Positions 8,413 through 12,452 of a stretch of 12,452 nucleotides of DNA are shown in pieces. The position numbers were made by a program, and so were the translations under genes. Location of the stretch: positions 1-12,452 of the forward strand of contig JACZKF010000541.1 of assembly GCA_014860175.1 (NCBI GenBank), in the 5' to 3' direction. Each line of letters opens with the position of its first letter. Positions within the stretch are counted from its first letter, which is position 1. The notes below the pieces were generated by a model, which saw only the letters and a program-made list of their open reading frames with translations, ran no database searches and had not been told where the DNA came from. The stretch is from Desulfuromonadales bacterium. GTDB lineage: Bacteria > Desulfobacterota > Desulfuromonadia > Desulfuromonadales > JACZKF01.

Positions 8413-9675
8413 ATGAAAAAAGAGACGATGGCGATTGACAGACCAGACCTGCGCCGCCGGGCGGAAGAGGCTCTGCTGGAGAAAACAGCTACCTCTCCGG
8501 CACCCGGGGAGGAACCGCAGAAACTTCTCCAAGAACTGCAGGTCCACCAGATCGAGCTGGAGATGCAGAACGAGGAGCTGCTGTATGCCCGGAACGAGAT
8601 GGAGGCGGCTCTGGAGAGGTACAGCGACTTGTACGATTTCGCCCCGGTCGGCTACGCTACTCTCGATGAACGCGGCATCATCCGCAGCATCAACCTGACC
8701 GCCGCCGGCCTCCTGGGAATGGAACGCTCGCAGCTGATCGGCCGCCGTTTCGGCCTTTTCGTTGGCAGTTCCTCCATCCTCTCTTTTATTGGGGAGGCGA
8801 TGGCGAGTCCAGGGAAAATAACCTGCGAGATGACGCTGAGGGAGAGCAGCGAGAAGCCTCGCATCATCCGGGTGGAGGCGCTTGCCTGCACCGCGGCTCT
8901 AGAGTGCCAAGTAGCCATTATCGATATCACCGAGCGCAAACGGATCCAAGAGGAAATCAGGCAATTGAACGCCAAACTGGAGCGCCGGGCCTACGAACTG
9001 GAAATCGCCAATGAGGACCTCGAAGCCTTCAACTATACCGTTTCTCACGACCTGCGCAGCCCCCTGACCATCATCAACGGCTACTGCCAGATGGTCCAGA
9101 GACTTTGCGGCTCCCGCCTCGACGAGGAGTGCAGGGGGTTTCTGCAAGAGATCGAGCAGGGGATCAAGCGGATGAACGGGCTGATCGGCACACTGTTGAA
9201 TTTCTCCAGTCTGACGCGCAGCGAACTGCGCCCGGAATCGGTAGATCTCAGTGAGATGGCGAAAAAGGTCGCCCTCGAGCTCGGAAAAGAGCAGCCGGAG
9301 CGGCGGGTGACCTTCTCCATCGCACCTGGGGTGAGGGTCCAGGGCGATCCGAAACTGTTGCGGGTTGTTCTGGAGAATCTATTCGGCAATGCCTGGAAGT
9401 ACACCGGTCAGATGGAAGACGCAGTGATCGAATTCGGCGTGACGGAAGCGGCCGGGAGGAATCTCTACTTCGTCCGGGACAACGGGCCCGGTTTCGACAG
9501 CGCCCACGCTGACCTGCTGTTCAAGGCGTTCCAGCGTCTCCCCGGCGGGGAAGAAGTCAAGGGCTTCGGCGTCGGCCTGGCGACGGTACAGAGGATCGTT
9601 CAGCTCCATGGCGGGCGAACCTGGGCCGAAGGAGAATTGGGTAAAGGGGCCACCTTCTTCTTTACCCTTGGATGA
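8413..9675 (+). CDS. Soluble PAS-domain sensor histidine kinase
   Basis: A 420-aa cytoplasmic kinase. An N-terminal helix (about 12–70) carries LQVHQIELEMQNEEL, a linker typical of PAS kinases. A PAS domain (about 70–175) ends in IDITERKR. A coiled segment leads to the HisKA box YTVSHDLRSPL with His212. The HATPase part shows the N box NLFGNAWKYT (Asn326), the G1 box RDNGPGFD (Asp356) and the G2 box GFGVGLATV. The C-terminus ends right after the ATPase fold (GKGATFFFTLG), so there is no fused receiver. ATG at 8413 lies 3 bases after the CheB–CheR stop, with GAGGAG at 8399–8404, so the two form one operon. Because the CheB–CheR protein ends in PAS domains without kinase, this gene may supply the kinase half of the same complex; that is inference. 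The cognate response regulator is not in the window. Confidence 0.95.
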   Translation: MKKETMAIDRPDLRRRAEEALLEKTATSPAPGEEPQKLLQELQVHQIELEMQNEELLYARNEMEAALERYSDLYDFAPVGYATLDERGIIRSINLTAAGLLGMERSQLIGRRFGLFVGSSSILSFIGEAMASPGKITCEMTLRESSEKPRIIRVEALACTAALECQVAIIDITERKRIQEEIRQLNAKLERRAYELEIANEDLEAFNYTVSHDLRSPLTIINGYCQMVQRLCGSRLDEECRGFLQEIEQGIKRMNGLIGTLLNFSSLTRSELRPESVDLSEMAKKVALELGKEQPERRVTFSIAPGVRVQGDPKLLRVVLENLFGNAWKYTGQMEDAVIEFGVTEAAGRNLYFVRDNGPGFDSAHADLLFKAFQRLPGGEEVKGFGVGLATVQRIVQLHGGRTWAEGELGKGATFFFTLG

Positions 9676-9686
9676 GAGCTCAGGCC

Positions 9687-9714
9687 GTCGCCCGTACAAC
9701 AAGGTAAGGGCGAC
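9687..9714. other. Inverted repeat between convergent genes, possible weak terminator
   Basis: GTCGCCC (9687–9693) pairs perfectly with GGGCGAC (9708–9714) around a 14-base loop, starting 12 bases after the kinase stop. No T-run follows on either strand, so it is not a standard intrinsic terminator; it could still protect the 3' end of the CheB–CheR/kinase mRNA. Confidence 0.3.
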
Positions 9715-9756
9715 CAATTCGGCCGCCCCCGATTACCAAGTCTTAGCGAGATTTAT

Positions 9757-9972
9757 CTATTTCCCATCAAAGGCCTTGTCGATCTTCTCCCCGGCCTTTT
9801 CCACCGGCCCTTGCCCCTGGGTAGCATCCTGTACCGCGTCCTTGGTGTTCTCAACCCCCTGGTCGATCTTTTCTCCCGCTTTTTCCAGCGGCCCCTTCTT
9901 CTCACAAGCGACCAGCCCCAGGGAGAGGACAACGGCTGCAAACACGATCAAACCTTTTCTAAACATCTTCAT
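9757..9972 (-). CDS. Small lipoprotein with duplicated EKAGEKID motif
   Basis: A 71-aa protein. It begins with a lipoprotein signal peptide: MKMFRKG, a hydrophobic stretch, then lipobox LVAC with the modified Cys at residue 23. The mature part is about 49 residues, highly charged and probably helical, and carries two copies of GP(L/V)EKAGEKID separated by a KDAVQDATQ linker. Size and style resemble entericidin-like small lipoproteins, but I cannot name a family. ATG at 9972 has AAAGGA at 6 bases. A longer frame to 10038 would put a poor 22-residue extension before the signal peptide and is rejected. An Asp does not follow the lipidated Cys (it is Glu), so sorting is uncertain; an outer-membrane lipoprotein is likely. 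It is convergent with the kinase gene and has its own extended -10 promoter. Confidence 0.85.
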   Translation of the reverse strand: MKMFRKGLIVFAAVVLSLGLVACEKKGPLEKAGEKIDQGVENTKDAVQDATQGQGPVEKAGEKIDKAFDGK

Positions 9973-10044
9973 TTTCCATCCTTTCTGCAGAGCAGACCTC
10001 GTGAGCGCCTGCCAATAACTTTCATGGACCATATCCACTTCGAA

Positions 10045-10053
10045 ATTATAGCA
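10045..10053 (-). promoter_or_regulatory. Extended -10 promoter for the small lipoprotein
   Basis: Minus strand reads TGCTATAAT, a perfect TATAAT with the TGn extension and no clear -35. Transcription would start near 10038, giving a leader of about 66 bases. It shares the 12-base block ATCTCTGCTATA with the promoter of the left histidine kinase. Confidence 0.6.
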
Positions 10054-10104
10054 GAGATGCGGCTCCGCGCGGCAGAATAAGGATTGGATGGGAAAACCAG
10101 AAGT

Positions 10105-10437
10105 TTACTCGTTATCCACCAGTCGCCGAAGCTCATGCAGAAGAAGATGATTGCGAACGATAAGACTGAAGATCTCCCCCTCTTCAGCCTTGATGACATC
10201 CAACATCTCACCCATCATCCCCTCCACCTGCCTGGCGATGGACTCCATTTCTGCCGGTGAACAGGTTGCCGGAAAGAAAAGGTTGAAGGATTTGCGAACA
10301 TCGACCCTCTCGGCCGCCTGCCGCAACGCCGTTGCCAGCTCCTCGATCTCCTCGGCGGGGAGTTCGAAGGGGAGTTGCTCCCGTAGGAGCTTGGCGATTC
10401 TTTTTTCCCGATCGGGAAATTCGATGATCTTGCCCAT
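10105..10437 (-). CDS. Unrecognised 110-aa charged cytoplasmic protein
   Basis: No signal peptide, membrane segment or known motif. The N-terminus (MGKIIEFPDREKRIAKLLRE) and the following LPAEEIEELATALRQAAERVD (about 26–46) look like amphipathic helices. A short FNLFFPATCSPAEMESIARQ turn follows, then helices with many Glu, Leu and Arg to the end. Such small all-helical acidic proteins often bind a partner or act as regulators, but nothing here proves that. The ATG at 10437 has no good ribosome site; instead a TTGCAC–18–TAAAAT promoter places the transcription start at the ATG itself, pointing to a leaderless message. It lies on the same strand as the small lipoprotein, 132 bases upstream of that gene's start, which has its own promoter, so they need not be an operon. 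Confidence 0.72.
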   Translation of the reverse strand: MGKIIEFPDREKRIAKLLREQLPFELPAEEIEELATALRQAAERVDVRKSFNLFFPATCSPAEMESIARQVEGMMGEMLDVIKAEEGEIFSLIVRNHLLLHELRRLVDNE

Positions 10438-10443
10438 ATCCGT

Positions 10444-10473
10444 ATTTTATCGTCGGCCGAAAACCGAGTGCAA
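10444..10473 (-). promoter_or_regulatory. Sigma-70-type promoter, leaderless spacing, for the 110-aa gene
   Basis: Minus strand: TTGCAC (10468–10473), 18-base spacer, TAAAAT (10444–10449), six bases, then ATG at 10437. The expected start of transcription coincides with the start codon, and no Shine–Dalgarno sequence is seen. Confidence 0.55.
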
Positions 10474-10511
10474 GTTGCGCTGGAGGAGCGGCGGGATCCG
10501 CAGAGAGCCAA

Positions 10512-10533
10512 GGCTATTTACCTCTGAATAGCC
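10512..10533. promoter_or_regulatory. Dyad GGCTATT–8–AATAGCC upstream of the pterin dehydratase gene
   Basis: A perfect 7-base inverted repeat with an 8-base spacer. TATTAT at 10537–10542 directly after it could be a plus-strand -10, in which case the dyad covers the -35 region like an operator. No T-run follows, so it is unlikely to be a terminator. It lies 117 bases before the ATG at 10650. Confidence 0.35.
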
Positions 10534-10649
10534 TGTTATTATGGATGGAAGATTTTTGACATGGGCGAAAGGGGCTTCGGTCCCGTTCAGCCTGCACTCT
10601 TTCGGCTGGGGTTTTCGGCTGGGTGGAGCCCCCGCATTTGGGAGACATC

Positions 10650-10997
10650 ATGGAGGAAACACGCGACCTTAGGGGCGACCTGAACGCGCGCCACTGTCAA
10701 CCGTGCGAGGGGGGGATGCCGCCGCTGGGGGCAGAGGAAGCCGGGCAGTTGCTGAAGCAGCTCGCTGGCTGGGAACTGGCGGGGGGGAGCATCGGCAAGC
10801 TCTTCCGCTTCAAGAACTACGGGCAGACCATGGGCTTCGTCAATGCCGTCGCCTGGATCGCCCAGCGGGAAAACCACCATCCTGACCTGCAGGTCGGCTA
10901 CAACAGCTGCCGGGTCACCTACAGCACCCACTCGATCGGCGGGCTTTCGGAAAACGATTTCATCTGCGCGGCCAAAGTCGACGCGCTGCTGGTCTGA
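10650..10997 (+). CDS. phhB: Pterin-4a-carbinolamine dehydratase (4a-hydroxytetrahydrobiopterin dehydratase)
   Basis: A 115-aa enzyme that dehydrates 4a-hydroxytetrahydropterin (EC 4.2.1.96) so the cofactor can be reduced again; in bacteria it often serves phenylalanine hydroxylase or pterin/molybdopterin metabolism. Family marks: the N-terminal ARHCQPCEGGMPPL, the core Trp41, FRFKNYGQTMGFVNAVAWIA (51–71, in parts), the active-site block ENHHPDLQVGYN with His76–His77–Pro78, and the C-terminal THSIGGLSENDF. Length is typical. ATG at 10650 follows GGGAG at 5 bases. An upstream in-frame ATG at 10623 lacks a ribosome site and adds residues foreign to the family, so it is rejected. No aromatic amino acid hydroxylase is in the window, so the gene stands alone here. 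It converges on the SGNH hydrolase gene. Confidence 0.95.
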   Translation: MEETRDLRGDLNARHCQPCEGGMPPLGAEEAGQLLKQLAGWELAGGSIGKLFRFKNYGQTMGFVNAVAWIAQRENHHPDLQVGYNSCRVTYSTHSIGGLSENDFICAAKVDALLV

Positions 10998-11070
10998 CCG
11001 AGATCGCCGGGAGCCCGGAGATGGTCTGCCAACCGGATCAGATCTGAACAGCCCTCGCTACCTTCCTTAT

Positions 11071-11772
11071 TCACTGCGGCGCAGGAAGCCCGAGAGCAGG
11101 CCTGATCACCGCCAAAAAAGCCTCGGCGATGGCCACATGCCCGGCATTGGAGGGGTGGAACCCATCTACATCACTGGTCAGTTCCCCCTCCACCGGCAGG
11201 GCCGAAAGCGGGACCAGGGCGGCCCCGTGACGGGCCGCCTGCTCGACGATCACGGCATTGAAGGCGGCCACCCGTTCCAGGGTGACATCGGAATCGGGCT
11301 CCGCCACGAAGCGCGGCAGGGCGGTCAGATCGGGGAGATCGCCAAGGAAGATCAGGGAATCGGTCTCCCCGCGCAAGCGGCCGAGAATGGTATCGAGATC
11401 GGAGGCGAAGTCGGCCGGCAAGCGGCCGCGGGTCAAGTCGTTGGCACCGGTCCAGAGGGTGACCAGGTCGGGACGGATGCCCGTCAGCAGAGCCAGGTCG
11501 AGGGCGCCCACGATATCGTCGGCCAGGGCGCCAGGTATGCCGAGGTTGAACAGCTCCACCGCCTCTTCCCGCTCGCTCTCGAGGGCGTCTTCGACGCGGT
11601 AGACATAACCGTTCTCCAGCGACGAGGCGCCGATGCCGGCCGCATCGCTGGCCCCCAATGCCAGGTAGGTCAACGGGCCGGTGAGCGGCGGGATATCGTC
11701 ATTGCTCGACGAGCTGCCGCAGGCGGCAAGCAAGACCGCCGTTACCATCACTGCCAACCATCGTATAATCAT
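11071..11772 (-). CDS. SGNH/GDSL-family esterase or lipase, lipoprotein
   Basis: A 233-aa secreted lipoprotein hydrolase. Residues 1–17 are a signal peptide with lipobox LLAAC (Cys18), followed by a serine-rich flexible stretch (GSSSSNDD). SGNH blocks are present: block I LALGASDAAG with nucleophile Ser42 (Ala replaces the usual Asp of GDS), block II NLGIPG with Gly78, block III TGANDL with Asn111, and block V DGFHPS with Asp203 and His206. Length matches the family. Likely cleaves an ester bond in the envelope (lipid, acetylated sugar or similar); substrate unknown. ATG at 11772 has a strong AAGGAG at 6 bases. It lies 90 bases downstream of the glycosyltransferase gene on the same strand with no terminator in between, so co-transcription is likely. 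Confidence 0.93.
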   Translation of the reverse strand: MIIRWLAVMVTAVLLAACGSSSSNDDIPPLTGPLTYLALGASDAAGIGASSLENGYVYRVEDALESEREEAVELFNLGIPGALADDIVGALDLALLTGIRPDLVTLWTGANDLTRGRLPADFASDLDTILGRLRGETDSLIFLGDLPDLTALPRFVAEPDSDVTLERVAAFNAVIVEQAARHGAALVPLSALPVEGELTSDVDGFHPSNAGHVAIAEAFLAVIRPALGLPAPQ

Positions 11773-11801
11773 CGATATCTCCTTAGTGTTTCATCTTCCA
11801 T
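11769..11801 (-). CDS. Possible 10-codon leader peptide coupled to the SGNH hydrolase
   Basis: ATG at 11801 is preceded by GGAG at 7 bases and encodes MEDETLRRYR. Its TGA overlaps the hydrolase ATG as ATGA, and the hydrolase's AAGGAG lies inside it. An in-frame upstream ATG at 11837 has no ribosome site. This arrangement would allow translational coupling, but so short a frame can arise by chance. Confidence 0.2.
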   Translation of the reverse strand: MEDETLRRYR

Positions 11802-11862
11802 CAGGGTACTCCGAAATGGTGCAGCCACAACCTCCATCGGCGTGCCAGCGCTTGATTGGGGC

Positions 11863-12452
11863 TCATCCGCGCAGACACGCCTCCAACTCCGCGGCGGCGT
11901 TAGCCGCCCCGTCCGACCGGCGCAGCTGCCTGGCCAGCGCCTCGGCCGCCCGCCCATAATCGGGCCGGGACAGCAGCTCTACCAGGTGGGGGACGAGGCG
12001 GTCGGCATCGACTTTCCCGAAAGGGAGCACTCGGCCGAGACCGAGGCCGGCGGCGCGAAACGCGTTATCGGGCTGATCGAAGGCGACCGGCACCAGCAGC
12101 TGCGGCCGACCGCTGCGCATGGCCTGGGCCAGCGTCCCGATGCCGGCCGAATGTACGACGGCCGCCCCGCGGGGGAAAATTTTCGAGTACGGAAGGTAGG
12201 AAAAAGCCTTGATCCCCGCCGGCAGGTTCCCGGGAGCCTCGGGCCCGGTGATGAGCATGGCCCGCCGGCCGAGCCGAGAGGCCGCCACCGCGGCCTGGCG
12301 CCAGAAATCTCCAGCCGTCCAGACCGCCGAGGAACCGAGGGCAAAGAGGATGGGAGCTTCACCGGCGGCGAGAAAACTCTCCACCTCCTCCGGCAGAGAA
12401 CCTTCGGCGCCGTCGTAGAGGGGGGCGCCGCAGAGGCGGAGGTTGGCCGGCC
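11863..12452 (-). CDS. UGT/MGT-type glycosyltransferase, 5' end cut off by the window edge
   Basis: C-terminal 196 residues of a GT1-like glycosyltransferase; the frame stays open to the right edge, so the start is outside. A GTG at 12384 is internal, since homologous sequence continues upstream of it (NLRLCGAPLYDG). Seen: FALGSSAVW after the linker, the strand before the donor site (FSYLPYSKIFPRGAAVVHSA in parts), and the donor-binding HSAGIGTLAQAM block followed by LLVPVAFDQPDNAFRAAGLG, matching the HxGGxGT...PxxxDQxxNA pattern of this family. The glycine pair after His is replaced by SAG. The N-terminal acceptor domain is not visible, so acceptor (lipid, macrolide, sterol-like or other) cannot be predicted. 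Upstream of the SGNH hydrolase gene and probably co-transcribed, which would suit glycolipid synthesis and trimming; inference. Confidence 0.9.
   Translation of the reverse strand, partial: PANLRLCGAPLYDGAEGSLPEEVESFLAAGEAPILFALGSSAVWTAGDFWRQAAVAASRLGRRAMLITGPEAPGNLPAGIKAFSYLPYSKIFPRGAAVVHSAGIGTLAQAMRSGRPQLLVPVAFDQPDNAFRAAGLGLGRVLPFGKVDADRLVPHLVELLSRPDYGRAAEALARQLRRSDGAANAAAELEACLRG

Noticed and set aside
10556..10561. Perfect TTGACA -35 upstream of the pterin dehydratase
   Set aside because: The sequence 16–18 bases downstream is GC-rich (GGTCCC region) and has no -10.
11007..11018. CCGGG-AG-CCCGG hairpin as terminator of the pterin dehydratase
   Set aside because: Two-base loop is too small and no T-run follows on either strand.
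11038..11047. Ten-base palindrome TCAGATCTGA between convergent genes
   Set aside because: Short, uncontexted palindrome between two 3' ends; expected by chance at this length.

Overview
The window is GC-rich, tightly packed bacterial chromosome. The gene content (a KaiC-like ATPase, a CheB–CheR fusion, PAS histidine kinases, a GGDEF–EAL protein and small lipoproteins) resembles Desulfuromonadota/Geobacter-type Deltaproteobacteria. That placement is inferred from content; there is no marker gene here to prove it. I see no tRNA, rRNA, CRISPR array or insertion sequence.

Left part (1–9675) is a signalling cluster of two divergent groups separated by a 402-base intergenic stretch. The minus-strand group reads from about 5032 leftward. 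It begins with an unrecognised 150-aa protein whose stop overlaps the start of a double-domain KaiC-like ATPase (ATGA junction). After 12 bases comes a soluble GGDEF–EAL cyclic-di-GMP enzyme with an 18-heptad N-terminal repeat. After 115 bases, behind its own extended -10 promoter, comes a PAS histidine kinase cut off by the left edge. The plus-strand group is a large CheB–CheR–PAS fusion followed 3 bases later by a PAS histidine kinase. The CheB–CheR gene is split by a -1 frame change exactly at a run of seven A; the sequence there is A AAA AAC, a classical -1 slippery heptamer. It could be a programmed shift, an RNA-polymerase slippage site, a real mutation or an assembly error.

None of these signalling proteins shows a membrane segment or, in what is visible, a receiver domain. 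They look like a cytoplasmic network of sensors (PAS), ATP-driven switch (KaiC-like), methyl-group chemistry (CheB/CheR) and second-messenger turnover (GGDEF/EAL), whose inputs and response regulators lie elsewhere.

Right part (9676–12452) is ordinary housekeeping and envelope material. It holds a 71-aa lipoprotein and an unrecognised 110-aa protein (both minus), and pterin-4a-carbinolamine dehydratase (plus). An SGNH/GDSL-type lipoprotein hydrolase lies downstream of a UGT/MGT-type glycosyltransferase cut off by the right edge (both minus).

Two promoter patterns recur. An identical 12-base block with an extended -10 lies upstream of the left kinase and of the small lipoprotein. A TAAAAT box sits exactly six bases before the ATG of the 150-aa and 110-aa proteins, as expected for leaderless mRNAs.
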